Shown: positions 48,545 through 61,356 of the stretch, one piece after another | Layout: each line of letters starts with the position of its first letter | Position numbering within the stretch: position 1 is the first letter of the stretch | From: Delphinus delphis | Taxonomy: Eukaryota; Chordata; Mammalia; Artiodactyla; Delphinidae | NCBI RefSeq assembly: GCF_949987515.2 | Contig: NC_082688.1 | Span: 81,286,731 to 81,350,730 of the forward strand | DNA length: 64,000 nt | Reading direction: 5' to 3' | Program-made: the position numbers and the translations under genes | The notes under the pieces: generated by a model | The model's input: only the letters and a program-made list of their open reading frames with translations | What the model was told of the DNA's origin: nothing | The model's database searches: none

Positions 48545-48720
48545 GACCAAGTCACAGGTATTGTTAATACATAATCAGTTACCTAGAGTCATGGTAGAAG
48601 GAGATGCTAAGTTACTGTAGGATAGAAATGAAAATAAACATGATTTTTTTTCCCCATCCAAGTTCAAAAACCCCTTCAATTCTATCCAGGGGCCCTAGGT
48701 TAAGAGCCCCCTAGTTGAGA
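48545..48720. mobile_element. Possible MER-type DNA element
   Basis: 'ccatccaagttcaaaaaccc ... aattctatccaggggccct ... ggttaagagcccc' resembles the end of a dispersed hAT-like element. Family uncertain. Confidence 0.35.
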
Positions 48721-50630
48721 CTTTATCTATCCTTCTGTTAGAGCAAGCTGGGAAAGGAAAAGCAGGGGCAGGGGGAGAAAATGTCTCAGAGAGAGAATAA
48801 TGAGATTGGGAGACTGAGTGCCAGAGTAGAACAATTCTAGCAATGTGAATAAAAGTGTAGTGAATGTGCTGGCAGTAAGAGTGGAGAAAGAAAAGGCAGG
48901 AACAAAAGTGAAATGAGAGATTGGAACAAAAAAGAAAGCTTCATTTTCGAGGCACCACTGGTGAGGGTTAGTTACAGCGTGTCCTGATCCGGGGGTGTGA
49001 CCACTTTTACAGGTGATCCTTTGTCTGCGAGCAGCCCTGAAACAGGATACTAACAGCAAGGATGTGGGAAACCTGGCAAGTCTACCGAGATACATACCAC
49101 AAAGCCTGCGGGAGCCACTGACTCAAAGAAACAAATTTAGGGATGATTTCCCTAATTTTTTGTACATTTCATCCAGAACCAAACCTGGTTGTGGTGGACA
49201 GTATTTCCCATATTTCTTAGATGAGTTGCTATTTGCTCCTATTCATTGATCCGAAACTCAAGGAACAGCGCCAAAAATAGAGTGCCTACTACTACAAAGG
49301 GGATTTTTTTGCAAAAACGAATAGAATTATATCCAATGCTTCTACTTCTATGCTCTGTAATTTATATAAAGACAAAATATTTTCATTATGAAGCATCTTA
49401 GTAATCCTGAAACTCTTTAAAAATAATGATGACAGCTTCAATATAATACTTTTTATTCCATATTATTTTATTCTTTTAAACCCATACCCTAGTAATTTGT
49501 TAATCACAATTTCAGCAAAATCAATGGGTTTTATCCCTACATAGGTCAGTTACCTTTAGATAAAAACAAAAAGAAAAACCGAGTTATCGTTTATGTCACA
49601 GACTACATACTCTTAACACTTGTCAGATGACTTTCAAATAGTGCCTTTGGGGCCAAGACGTTTCTGGATAAAATCAATAAAAATTCATCACTAGTGTGGG
49701 AATGAATTTTAAGTACCTTGACTTAACAGCTATTGCTTTAAGTTCAAATATTGCTATCATTCTAGAGGATTTATTCCTAAAAGGGGTGCCCTTTTCTCAT
49801 TTAAGCCTACAATTCACATGAGTGAGATATTAAATGGAAGCTTGTTCATTATTTTCAGAATGTGTGGCTCTTCCTTAGATCAGGCTTAGCCTGAAAGTAA
49901 GCATGTACGAAGAACATCCGGGATGGGAAAAAATATCTGTGAGGCAGGGTAGCCAAGTTTTGAAAGACACATCACCAAGCTCTCCATTTCTGAGGGGATG
50001 GTTTCAGTGTGATGAGCTAGCGTTCATCTAATCCCCCAGCTTTCAAATGTTGAAAATCTACTACACAGTGTTTTGGGAGTAACCTCCTGCTGGGTGACAC
50101 TGTCCTCAAGCTAGCTCTTTTGGGTAAATTATTGCCTATCAATCCAACAAGGCCCTTCCTTTTCTCTAACAATGCATCTCATAATCTTTCTCCCCCATCT
50201 GTACGCAAAATTCAACTCATTTTCTCTGTGCTCTTGGCATTGATGCAATGCCATACACAGTATTTCAAATATTTAAGTACTTTTCCACTCCTAACAATGC
50301 ATGTCTTAATTTGGGTTGCCCCAGAAATAGACCCTGGGACAAGAATTTGAGTGTTAGGAGGTTCAGGAAACACCAGTAGCTTATTGGTAATGTCTTTAGA
50401 AACTTGGCTACACTGCCAGGAAGCCATTCAGTTTGTTAACGACCCATCTTACTTGCAGAATATTTTCCAGGGCAATTATGAATTATAGTAGATCACTTCT
50501 GAACCTACTCCAGTCTAGATATATAAGTACCAAGAGATTCCACACAACCTGGTTCAGTCACTGGCCCTGATGAAGAAGGTTAGAGTATTAACTCTTTCTG
50601 AGTCATAAAATCTAAACATCTAAGTGGGTA
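48721..50630. other. Intergenic sequence, largely unique
   Basis: No gene recognised over about 1.9 kb. The 78-residue frame at 49013-49249 has no recognised domain. Confidence 0.4.
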
Positions 50631-50640
50631 TACCCACTTA

Positions 50641-50647
<7 letters not shown>

Positions 50648-50671
<24 letters not shown>

Positions 50672-50867
50672 GTTGCGGTACGTGGGCCTCTCACTGTTGT
50701 GGCCTCTCCCGTTGTGGAGCACAGGCTCCGGACGTGCAGGCTCAGCGGCCATGGCTCACGGGCCCAGCCGCTCCGCCGCATGTGGGATCTTCCCGGACCG
50801 GGGCATGAACCCGTGTCCCCTGTATCGGCAGGCGGACTCTCAACCACTACGCCACCAGGGAAGCCCT
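50648..50867 (-). mobile_element. CHR-type SINE, short-body subtype
   Basis: Poly-T of about 30, then 'gttgcggtacgtgggcctct' to 'ccaccagggaagccct'. Perfect 14-bp TSD at 50634-50647 and 50868-50881. Confidence 0.94.
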
Positions 50868-51109
50868 CCACTTAGGATTTTAAATAATGGTACCTTTTAG
50901 TATAGTCATGCCAAATAATCTCTTTGTGAATTGCACATCTGGATATCTCCAAAATTTGTGAAGACAGATCTTTTTTGACCAGTCTGTCTTTCTACTTAGA
51001 AGCAGCTCTGGTGATATTTGCCTAAAGCAAAATTCACAAAGTATTTCATGGTGAATAGATACATAGAAAAAAAAGGTTCTATATTTTCCAAAGGGAGTAG
51101 CAATAGTAT

Positions 51110-51640
51110 CTCCCATCTACAGGCTCTTATGGAATTTTGCCACTTTCTCAACAAGATGTGGAATTGAATTCCCCTGCTCTTGTGGTCTTGTGACTCACTT
51201 GTAACTAACAGAATGCAGTGAAAGTAATGCTGCATAAATTCCAAGGTTATGTCATAGAAATCACGGTGGCTTTCACCTTGTGAGTTGAAATACTTTCATT
51301 GGAACTCTGAGCTTCCATGGAACAGTCCTACTGCCCTGAGGCAACCATGCTGCGAGGAAGCCCAGTGTAGCCTACATGGAAAAACCACAGGAGAAGCCCT
51401 AATGTGACATGAAGAGAGATGCCCAGCCAGTCCCCAGCTGATCCTACCTGCTGTCCTAGCAACAACCATCACCTGACTGGACTACATGAAAGATTCCAAG
51501 CCACAACCACCCAGATGAGTCCTTCGAAAAATCCTGACCCATAGAAACTATGAAAAATAATGAAATGATTATTGTTTTAAGCCTCTAAGTTTGCGGGCAG
51601 TTTGTTTCACAGGTTTCCATAACAAAGATTGGTCAAAACT
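51110..51640 (+). mobile_element. MLT1-type MaLR LTR
   Basis: 'cttgtgactcacttgtaact', 'aaggttatgtcatagaaatc', 'ccatgctgcgaggaagccca' and 'tgttttaagcctctaagttt' follow the MLT1 LTR order. Confidence 0.85.
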
Positions 51641-52417
51641 GGGTTAAACCAAACTCTATAGGTTTTTGTTTTCCCCTGCAGGATTTCTCAGAGCCTTCCT
51701 GTGCTAATGAGCATGTACAACCTCCAAGACTGGTATTTGTATGCAGTATTTTCCAATTCATTTCTCCAGGAAACCATTTTTATAACTACCCTCAAGGGAT
51801 AACTTTGGGAAATTCCGGGCTAAAATGACACTCTCGTCCCACTGGTCAGTTTCTCTCTTCCTCAGTGATCTGAACTATAGAAAATGAAGATTTTACCTCA
51901 GTGATAATAAACTGAAAAACAAATAGTAATTGGCCAGCCCAGAAAGAGCAAGAGTCACCACTTGGTAACTCCTGTGTGTGATGTCAGCTCATTCCAGCAG
52001 TATCAGAGAGCAAACAGCATAAACTCTGAATGTCACTCATTATTTGCTGTGCCAATGATAGCTCCAGGATGTGCTATTCTTCCCATGGTTTTGACAAACA
52101 TTTCGATGCACTAAATTTTCATAACCATCTGGCTCTTATATCTTACTTTCAAACTGAAAAGCTCTAAGAAGTTGGCTAAAAAGAGAAATACAGAGATTTT
52201 TTCCCCCTAATCTCTTTGGCAGGAATGAAGGATCTATGCAGAAAATTCCAAATTCCACTGCAAGGTCATACTAATTTCCTTCTTGGCTTTAAAATAGAGT
52301 ACTTCTGTATAGAAAACTCTGAAAGTTCAGGAATGAGGATTAAATTGCTAGTGACTGGGAAAACTTTTACCTACTTCGTAAGTATTAAAAAATTAGAGAG
52401 ACAATATTGAAAGAGTT
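51641..52417. other. Intergenic sequence without a recognised element
   Basis: No gene or confident repeat seen. Confidence 0.35.
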
Positions 52418-52428
52418 AGAAATATTTC

Positions 52429-52640
52429 TTTTTTTTTTTTTTTTTTTGGCGGTACGCGGGCCTCTCACTGTCGTGGCCTCTCCCGTTGCGGAGCACAGGC
52501 TCCGGACGCGCAGCCTCAGCAGCCATGGCTCACGGGCCTAGCCGCTCCGCGGCACGTGGGATCCTCCCGGACCAGGGCCCGAACCCGCGTCCCCTGCATC
52601 GGCAGGCAGACTCCCAACCACTGTGCCACAAGGGAAGCCC
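52429..52640 (-). mobile_element. CHR-type SINE, short-body subtype
   Basis: Poly-T then 'ggcggtacgcgggcctctca' to 'gccacaagggaagccc'. TSD AGAAATATTTC at 52418-52428 and 52641-52651. Confidence 0.94.
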
Positions 52641-52651
52641 AGAAATATTTC

Positions 52652-53895
52652 ATTTTTTAATCAAATATTTGAAATTGGAATTAAGGTGAAGGGATCAAAC
52701 CTCAGTAAACATATAACAGGGACGTATCACCCATAGTTTGATATAAGAATAGGAGTGATGGGTTACTCTTCTGATTCCCCATTAGTCACTATATGACTAC
52801 ATCATATGATCTAATCCATGTCTCAGTTTCTCCATGAATAAGTTGCCACTCAGTTTTCTAGCTCCTTTACCTAAGGAACTCTAAATATAGTCAACGTCAG
52901 AGCTGGGACTAAGGTGAAGCCAATGAAGCACTCCCCTTGGGCACACAATTTAAGAGAGTACCAAAATCTCAGTTATCAAGATATATAATATTTAGTGCAA
53001 TATTTAAAAAAAATCAAAATTAATGCACACAAAATCTATGATGAACAAAATGTCAAAACTTTCACCAAAATCAGGATCAGTATTACTTATTTTTCCTTTT
53101 GCCTCTGGTTCCAATATACCTCAGCATAGCACTGTTAATGAGCCTTAAAAGTCACATAAATTGAGTTCCACCAATTTGTCACACATAATTGTGACAGACA
53201 AGAAATAGATGCTTAAGTTGTTTTAGGTTCCCGCATGCTACTAAGAAACATTCTTTTACATATAGGTTATATTATTTATTTAAGCAAATCACTTCAGGAC
53301 TCTGAATGAGTCAAAATTCTGATGGCCAACTTCAACAGATATAGTTATTGACATGGATATGGGTATAGAGATAGACATATACAGATAGATAGTTGTATAG
53401 ACATAGCAACATATCCCAAATGTTCTGAAATGGATTTTTTTCCACTCACAGGTTTTCCCATCCCTCTTCTCCCCTTCCCTATTCTCAGTCACCTGATCAG
53501 CAGAGGTGGTTTTACTGTACTTTCACAGGTACATGTAACAGAGAACACTCAGGATAGGAACTCAATAACTCACGTAGAGAAATCCTGTGAAGAACATTTA
53601 GTCCACAACTCTTTGCAACATGTCTATCGTTTTGGACAAACTGACTAGGAGCAGATTCTTTCCTCCAACAAAGAATTTGTTCCTTTTTGATCACAATAGC
53701 TTTTATATATAGCATAAGGGGGTCTTTGCTCAGTTTAAAGACAAAACTGGTACCCAAACGGATTAAAAGCCCATCGCAACAGGCCTGTGGCCCACAGATT
53801 GGGGCTCACAGATTTTTAAAAAATCACTTTTTTCCTAATTATTAAAATAATATATGCCCATTATAGAAGAATAATTAAATGAAAGAAGAATGTAA
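52652..53895. other. Intergenic sequence with a GATA-like tract
   Basis: No gene recognised. A degenerate GATA/ATAG tract lies at about 53338-53406. Confidence 0.4.
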
Positions 53896-53899
53896 AAAC

Positions 53900-54265
53900 C
53901 AACTGCAATGGGATTGTAAAATGACGTAGCTGCTTTGGAAAAGAGTCTAGCAGTTCCCCAGAAAGTCAAATATAGAGTTCTCATACGACTCAGCAATTAA
54001 ACTCCCAGGTACATAGCCAAGAGAACTGAAAACAAACATACATCCACACAAAAACTTGTAAGTAAGTGCTCATAGCAACACTGTCCATAGTAGACAAAAA
54101 GTGGAAACAATCCAAATGGCCATCAATTAATTGATGAATGGATACACAAAATGTGGTATTATCAATTAACAAAGGAATTATTCATCCATAAAAAAAGAAT
54201 GAAATACTGATCCATGCTACAACATGGATGAACTTTAAAAACATTATGCTAAGTGAAAGAAGCCA
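53900..54265 (+). repeat. Old L1 3' region, interrupted by an L1 tail
   Basis: 'gctcatagcaacactgtcca', 'aacaatccaaatggccatca' and 'catggatgaactttaaaaac' to 'gtgaaagaagcca'. The element appears to resume after the small insertion ('gaaagaagccagacacac'). Confidence 0.85.
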
Positions 54266-54328
54266 CTTTGCTGTACACCTGAAACTAACACAACATTGTA
54301 AATCAACTATACCAATTAAAATAAAAAA
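54266..54328 (+). mobile_element. 63-bp L1 3'-tail insertion
   Basis: Only the last stretch of an L1 ('ctttgctgtacacctgaaac' to 'aactataccaattaaaataa'). Flanked by a perfect 11-bp TSD GAAAGAAGCCA (54255-54265, 54329-54339). Confidence 0.9.
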
Positions 54329-54339
54329 GAAAGAAGCCA

Positions 54340-55270
54340 GACACACTTTTTAGGCATTTCCAGATAACTGCCTTGTAATTCTTAGCCACAACATAACCCA
54401 TAAACTGAAACTATCAGTCACGAAGAAGATTCTCTAAAGAAAATATTAGAATAAGGAAGTAATTATGCTGGACAAGAGTTCTAGAAAATAGTGGATGACA
54501 AGCAGGCAGGGGGATCAAAGCAGTCTTACCCTGAAAATTAACTCTGACTTAAGTTTGACACCATGCAAATGCCCAAATTGCCAAACAAAAGACTACAGTG
54601 GAACCTATTTTGAGGGGAGTTCTATAACATATTATCCAAATCAATAGGGGCATTTATTTTACTGACTGTTAAATCTTCCAAATCAATAAGGGTATTTATT
54701 TGTATTGAGTGTTGAAACATCCACAATTCTGTTCTTCTAGAGCAGAGCCAGCCTGCTGCTTCTTTTCCCATAGCTCCAAACACACCCTTGGCTATTTTCC
54801 TAGGAAAATTGCATTCTTTTCAGAAATACTTTTGTGGAGATATGGAATCTCTCGCTCCTGTATCTACGGCCTCAGAGGGCTGTCTGAATTTTGACGTCAC
54901 CTGCTATACAACAAACTCAAACTCTTATAAGCTTTTAATAAATAAATAAACACATATGATTGGTATCATGAAAATGATAAGTCTTATCTGTGGCGGCCAC
55001 CTCCTTCCTCTAACAATCTCCTCCCAGATAAAAAAAGGCCATGAGTCGTTGAATGTGAAATGGCACACGATTACTGACAGAGTAATCATTTGGTGACAGT
55101 CTCCGCTTTGGGGGCAGGGGTCACAGAACACTAGGCCCTCGGTGAGTCTGGAAATGGAGATGTTGCAGAATTTTCCCTGTTTGTATCTTCCTGAATGGTT
55201 ATCCAAACCCGAGCTGGCTCCAAATCATGCTAGCTCTTCCAGCACCTTACTGGAAGCTCTTAACAGCAGT
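54340..55270. other. Intergenic sequence without a recognised element
   Basis: No gene or confident repeat seen. Confidence 0.35.
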
Positions 55271-55274
55271 AGCC

Positions 55275-55366
55275 ACGTAACCAGGGAGCTTGTGAGAATT
55301 GCAGAGTCTGCATTTTAACAGCATCCCCGGGGGATTTGTGCACACGTTAAAGTTGCAGAAGCACTG
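55275..55366 (+). mobile_element. MER5A fragment
   Basis: 'cagggagcttgtgagaattg ... tctgcattttaacagcatcc' and 'gttgcagaagcactgtg' fit MER5A. Confidence 0.7.
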
Positions 55367-57090
55367 TGTATTAAAATTTCAGATTCGCTGCCCTAGTACA
55401 CGCCCCTCCAAGGTATTTCTTTGTACTTAAAGTAGAGCAGAAATTGTATTTTTTAGGGACTTAAGCTAAAAATATTAAGGGTCATAGAAAAAAATTCCCT
55501 CTGAACATGAAAACATTTCATTAGTTTAGCCAATATTTGGAAATTTTTAGTATATAGTATCAGGTTGCTAATTTCCCCCTTTGATCAATGTGGTAGGAAA
55601 ATACAATAGCAGTAGAAACGAAATCAATGATATCAAGGATTTTTTTTTAATCATTGGGAGGAATTAGTCCTAACTGTAACGTAGATGGGTCATACTGAGA
55701 AATGATGGCCAGTGAGGTCATAAAAGGGTCTCTGAAAGACAGCAATACAAACATAAAAATTAACTATTACATTAGAGACCTAGTTCCTGAGGGGAATCTT
55801 CCTCCCTAAAGGAATTCTTCCCTGAGGATTTTTCAGTGCTTTGTTGCTAGATTCACTTTGGAGTCTTATAACACCCAGTAGTTGAACTTGGTCATGAGCT
55901 CAAGGGTCAATCAATATTGTACCCTGTGGTGTCAAGGCATGAGTAGGTGGGGGGCAGAAAGAGGAAGCAATCCACTTTGGAGACTGGATTACCCATGGTC
56001 TACTTCCAACAAAGCAAGAGCTACATGCTAATTCAAAGTTTCCAGTAATAAATACACTAGCTCAGAGTTAGAAAATCAGGTAATAGGAAGAAAAGTAGTC
56101 ATGCCTCCCTCAATAAAGTAATGTTGAACAGGATAAATGTCTTCTAGACATTAAAAACTTAAATGCTAGGGATGTGTGCATCTGCTTGGCCTCTAGCTTT
56201 TTTCCTGAAAAAGAATTCTGATGGTACGTTGGTAGATGGTAAGAGAATCCAAATAGAATATGGGTCCTATCAGGCAAATATTAGACCAGGATCTATCTTC
56301 TTTATTCAAATTGAATAATTAGGAAAATTATATAACATGCAGCATTTGAAAATCAAAGAAGAATATTCTTGCTCCAAAAATACAGAGAAAAATTATTAAT
56401 ACTATGAAGTCAGATAAAAATTTTAAAAGCACATCTAGTTTCAAAAACACAGAAGGAAAGTAATTTCATAAAATTAAGAAAAAACCCCTGATAAAAACAG
56501 AACTGAGATACCAGGTTGATATAAAAAGGTAGATAGCAAGGAAACAATATAAATGTAAAGAAATCTAATATTGCGATAGCTAATTAACGCCCACCTTGAA
56601 GGCAGTACAGAGCAAACAGTTGAAGATGGTAAGATAAAAAGAGATAGCGATAGATTACAAAGTTCCAATCAGCTGGCCGTTGATATCATTGAAGAAAAAA
56701 ACATATAGAAGTGAGCTTTCTGGCTAATGGCTGAATGAGGAGGTCAATGAATCTTTTTCCCCAAAACAACTGCGAACAACAATCTGTGAAACATTTGTGC
56801 TTAAAAAACAGCTGAACTTGAAGTAGGAACAGTGGGAGTCTGAAGCATTCTTGCCTGGAGCCCTTCCAGCTCAGTAGGCACAGGGATTCTGCCAGGGCAG
56901 GGGACAGGCTGGGCTTCGGTGGAAGGGAGTTTGCTCCACTTGGAGTGATCGCAACACCCATGTCCAATGGCATTGTTGGTGGAAGTGATGACCTCAGTGA
57001 TGAGTGAATAAGGAGGGCCCTGCCCAAGGTTGAGGTCATGACTGGGGCAAGTATATTCCTGGCTCAGGCTTTGCTAGGACTGGGGGTTGG
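55367..57090. other. Intergenic sequence without a recognised element
   Basis: No gene recognised. The C/T-rich minus-strand frame at 56686-57039 has no known domain and may be part of an old LINE 5' region. Confidence 0.35.
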
Positions 57091-57094
57091 GGGG

Positions 57095-57237
57095 GAGCAG
57101 GGATTAACTGCAAATGAGGACAAAGGGACTTTTGGGGATGATGAAAATGTTCTGAAACCAAAAATCATTAAACCGTTTACCACTTAGCATGTGTAAATTT
57201 TATATGAAATTGATACATCAATAAAAGTTTTTTGAAA
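57095..57237 (+). repeat. Old L1 3' end
   Basis: 'ttttggggatgatgaaaatg', 'taccacttagcatgtgtaaa' and 'gatacatcaataaaagtttt' are typical of an ancient L1 3' UTR. Confidence 0.75.
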
Positions 57238-59274
57238 CTATAGGCAAAAAGGAAAACTTGATAGGGTAAAAAAAAAAGCCTAAATTTACAACTCTTATGA
57301 GCTCACCATGCCCCTGGCAAAAGTTATTGCTGCTCAGTCTTCAACTTGTCTTGGCAACAGTTTTGTTTTCATGCCCCAAACTGTATAAGAACCCTGATCT
57401 TATCCATGCAGCAAAAGAAAGCCACACAAACAGATCACCTGCAAAGGAAGAACGATCACGCTGAACCCAAGCTTCCCCTGTGCAAAAGTCAATGTCATGA
57501 AAATAAAAGGAAGAAATTTTCATAGAATTTTAATAGGACAAATTGAGCTCTCAGAATTATGTGCCAAACTAAGATGTAGATCTTGTCAAGGCAATAGAAA
57601 TATAATCAAGTGTGCCCATTTGATGTACAGAAGAGTTAGTTTACAGTTACAGTTGAGTCCTCTGAACAGCATGCTATATGCATTTCAGATGGAGTTTAAT
57701 TTGTAAACAATATTTCCCCCCCAATACTTCATAGAAACACATCTATTGCAAATCTGAAGCCTCAAGTTCAATTGTCTTCAGTGATAGTCAGGTAACACAA
57801 GTGAAGGGAGAAGGCCAGGTGTATTTCCTCGCTACGCCAGAGTCATCATTTTGGGGGTTTAGTGCTGCTTTTGATAGCTTCTGCATCAGGGAGTGGTGAG
57901 GACTGTAGCAAACTGGAGAAGGTTCCAGAAGACTGACACTTTCCAACAATGAGAAACTGAAACCATGTTGCTCGGTCTTTTAATTTTTCAAAAGAAATCA
58001 TACTATCTAGATTTTATATTCAAAAGTCTTCAGTTTACCCATCGGAAAATAAAGAGTTTGTCCAGGATAAGTGGCTTTCACGCTGTTTTATGCCACAGAA
58101 ACCTTCCTTCAAATTAAATTCTCCATAGAACACAAAATGTGAGCTATAACTAGATTATCTTTCAAATAACTCTGTTTCTATGAGATCCTAAATAAGAGAT
58201 GGCTGAGTAATGAATGGTCTCTTATCTAGCTGGTCAGCATGTTTAACTTATGCCAATCTAACTCATTAGGTTAGCTCAATTTAATATGTATTAAGTGATT
58301 ATTATGGACCGGACACTATGCCTTTATGCATGCATGATCACACCACAGACAGCCATACGTACCTATTTCAAGGCAGGGAAAGCAGAACACACAAAGCATG
58401 TAGGAAACCCTGCTTATAGAGGAGGAGGGGGAAGATGTCAGCCAAGGGGACTTTTCCACTGTGCCTTAAAGGATGGGTTAAGTTTTTCCAAGCAGAAATA
58501 GGACAATGGGTGTCTGGAACAGCCTGAAGAAACACACATAGGTGTGAAAGTACACAGTACCTTCAGAGAAAATGAGACAGCTGGTACACAAGAGGAGACA
58601 GCACCCAGAAATTAAGCATTAACCTGTTCACTGGTGAGTAATTGAGTTACACTAATCAATCATTTTCTTACACTATTTGCATGGAAGAAGAGAAAAAACA
58701 GGCCCCAGAGCCGTAAGGATGTAAATCCTATCTTATATGAATGAAACATGTGTTCAGTTATACACTTTAAGTTAAAATCATAAGCATCATGTTATTTTAA
58801 TAAGCCAATTCCTCTTAAATGTTATAAATACTTATAGCACAAATATGTACAGATTTTTACACAAAATAACATGGGCTTGACTCTCATCAACATTTCCACT
58901 CTTAATTTCTACGATTAAAATCTATTAACTCATAAGGAAAACAATTTAAATCGTCCCAAACAATTTTGAGGCTACTCTTCCAAGCAATCTTTGGGGCTGC
59001 ATCCTCAGTTTGCTAAAAATCCCTAACAACTGGAATGACCGGCTGAAATGCAGGCAGTTCAAAAATTCTTGTTCAAAAAGTAGGTGAGACAGAGCTCTAT
59101 TTATATCTTTAACAAGGACTATAAAATTTATAGAAGGAGATAATCAAACATGACACATCTCTGGGGTTGAGTCATACCATAGTGTAATTTTCAAGTCGGA
59201 TTTGAGCCTCTAACTGCCATCCAGGGTTACTATACCACTTGAGAGAATTCTGGGTTACTTTCACGCTTAACAGA
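57238..59274. other. Intergenic sequence, largely unique
   Basis: No gene recognised over 2 kb. L2/MIR-like text near 58275-58330. Short frames lack motifs. Confidence 0.4.
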
Positions 59275-59277
59275 TTA

Positions 59278-59372
59278 GAGTTGACCCTTGAACCACACAG
59301 GTTTGAACTGCATGGGTCCACTTACACGAGGATTTTTTTTCAATAAATATTGCACTTGTATTTTCATTTTAC
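59278..59372 (-). mobile_element. Tigger-like DNA transposon end
   Basis: 'gttgacccttgaaccacaca' then 'tttgaactgcatgggtccac' matches the terminal region of a common TcMar-Tigger-type element. Possible opposite end at about 59640-59652 ('gtcaactgta'). Confidence 0.55.
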
Positions 59373-59483
59373 AGATTTTTAACTAAAAGGGGGAGAGTCT
59401 ATGTTTGATTAGAAATCACAATATGTGGAATCAAAAGAACTAGGGTTTCAGTCCTGATTCTATCCGAACTGTTTCAGCTTCTT

Positions 59484-59601
59484 CTTTTTTTTTCCCTTGA
59501 ATCACTCAGTTTATTGCACACAATCAGCACACAACACAGCTTACTCAAAGTAGGGGGAAAATAGTAAAGGGGGTAATGAACCACTCTAGGGAGAGGTCCC
59601 G
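59484..59601 (-). pseudogene. 5'-truncated processed mRNA 3' end (118 bp)
   Basis: On the minus strand: 3' UTR-like sequence, an AATAAA signal (59515-59510), 16 nt, then an A-tract (59493-59485). A perfect 14-bp TSD TGTTTCAGCTTCTT flanks it (59470-59483, 59602-59615). This is the structure of an L1-mobilised mRNA copy. The parent gene was not recognised, and an unknown SINE cannot be excluded. Confidence 0.75.
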
Positions 59602-59615
59602 TGTTTCAGCTTCTT

Positions 59616-60500
59616 GCCTTACCAACCTGCACTGTTCCGTAGTCAACTGTATATTTTTAAGATATACTGTACTTTTAAATATGTGTTTAATACAATAATT
59701 TATTTTCCCATTTAGCTCCCCTTAGAACTTGAAAGAATCCTTTATTCTTTTCATATTCTTCCTACCTATTAGGGCCCCCAATTTTTTTCAATACTAAAAA
59801 GACAGCTTATTTGGATTCTCTATCTTTTAAGCCTGTCTCACCACAAATTCTAAAGTGAGTCTATTGACAATGCCTCACACACTTTGATGTGCAATAAATA
59901 ATAGACGGAAGAAGCTTGTTAAGCATAATATTGACAAAGATCGCATATAACTTCAAACTACCCACAGTTCAAGAAGATAAAAATAAGGAAGGGAGAAAAT
60001 AAGAATAAACAGGAAAAAAAGGTCGAAAAAATAAAATAAGGACAAAGTTTTAGGTTAGTTTACAAAATATAAGTCATAACATGCTAGGTCTTATTAAGAT
60101 GTTTAATTTCATAAATCTGAGCCTGGATTTCCTAGCAGCAAAGTTGAAGAAGAAAGCATAATCGTGCTTTATTCCATAAAGTAAACACAAACAAGTTACA
60201 CAGAAGAATGACAAATATCCCTCAGTCTGAGTTTTTTGAGAAATTTATTTCATAGGTCCTCATAAAGAGGACAGTTTATAACGTCGCTGTAAAGAATGTT
60301 GTGCCTTAAAGTTTAACAATCCACGACATTTGAAGTGGACAAATAAAGTGCTAAAAAAGTGAAGAGCAAAGTATTCTTGAAGGTGACACTCCTTGGGGAG
60401 CCATACGATGGCTCACAAGTTGAGTCCTCAAAGACATCAGTATAAAAATGCAAGACAACTGTTTTTTGTAAGATCCCGCAAAATAGACCAAGTATATGAA
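59616..60500. other. Intergenic AT-rich sequence
   Basis: No gene or confident repeat seen. Confidence 0.35.
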
Positions 60501-60514
60501 CAATCACTGGCAAC

Positions 60515-60620
60515 TCAGTTAATCTCTTTGGGCCTCAGGATCATCATTTTGAAAAGGTGGGGGATGACAGGCAGGTGGAATAACCTAGATAATCTCTAAA
60601 GGTCTTTCTAGCTCTGAAAA
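60515..60620 (+). repeat. MIR-family fragment
   Basis: 'agttaatctctttgggcctc' and 'ctagataatctctaaaggtc' then 'tttctagctctgaaa' fit a MIR-type element. Confidence 0.65.
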
Positions 60621-61356
60621 AATGTTTGTAATTCTTGATTAAATTCTTACTGAGCTCCTACTATGTGCTCTCTGTGCTGTTTCCTGGATAAAATTAATTC
60701 TAAACACACACACACACGAAGACACACATTCCCCTTTGAGTGAGTATTTCATAATTTTGCTATTCTGGAGAGTAGATTTGCTGTTGTTTGCCTGTTATTA
60801 TAGCCAGAAAGAATCTAATATTTGCACACCCACTGATCCATGAATGTCAACAGAGAGTGGACACCCTCTGTCCTTCTAAATTTTTCATCTCTGAACTCAG
60901 ATGAAGGTTGGAAACTCTCACTGAATATTCAAAACTCTCTGTTGACAGCTTCTGTCAGACAAATTTTCAAACTAATATGTGCACATGTTAATAAGCAAGG
61001 CACTTAAGACCCCACTGTTTTTAAGTGTCATCAGGTTCAAACTCCCAGGTATATTCTCCACTATTAAAAACCCTTAACTGAAGACACCACTAAAATGTGT
61101 TGGACTTTGGAAAACTTGGGGACAAAATTGTGCAGAAAATACAGAGACCCCAGCAACTGGATGAAAATAAACGAAGGGAGACTAACAAAAATTTAATGAT
61201 CTTAAGAGGAATTTTAAAAGGTAATAGTAGAATCTTCAAGGTATTTTACAACGTCATTATGCTCAGTACTTCCCAGATGACGCAAATATGTAACTTTATA
61301 CATATATCTCATATGTACCATATATATGTATATGTATGTATGGGTGTTGTTTATAT
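60621..61356. other. Intergenic sequence with a (CA)n run
   Basis: No gene recognised. (CA)n at 60704-60717 and an AT/GT-rich tract at about 61290-61345. Confidence 0.4.

Noticed and set aside
49013..49249. 78-residue frame as a possible gene
   Set aside because: No recognised motif, no splice or promoter context, and length within chance expectation.
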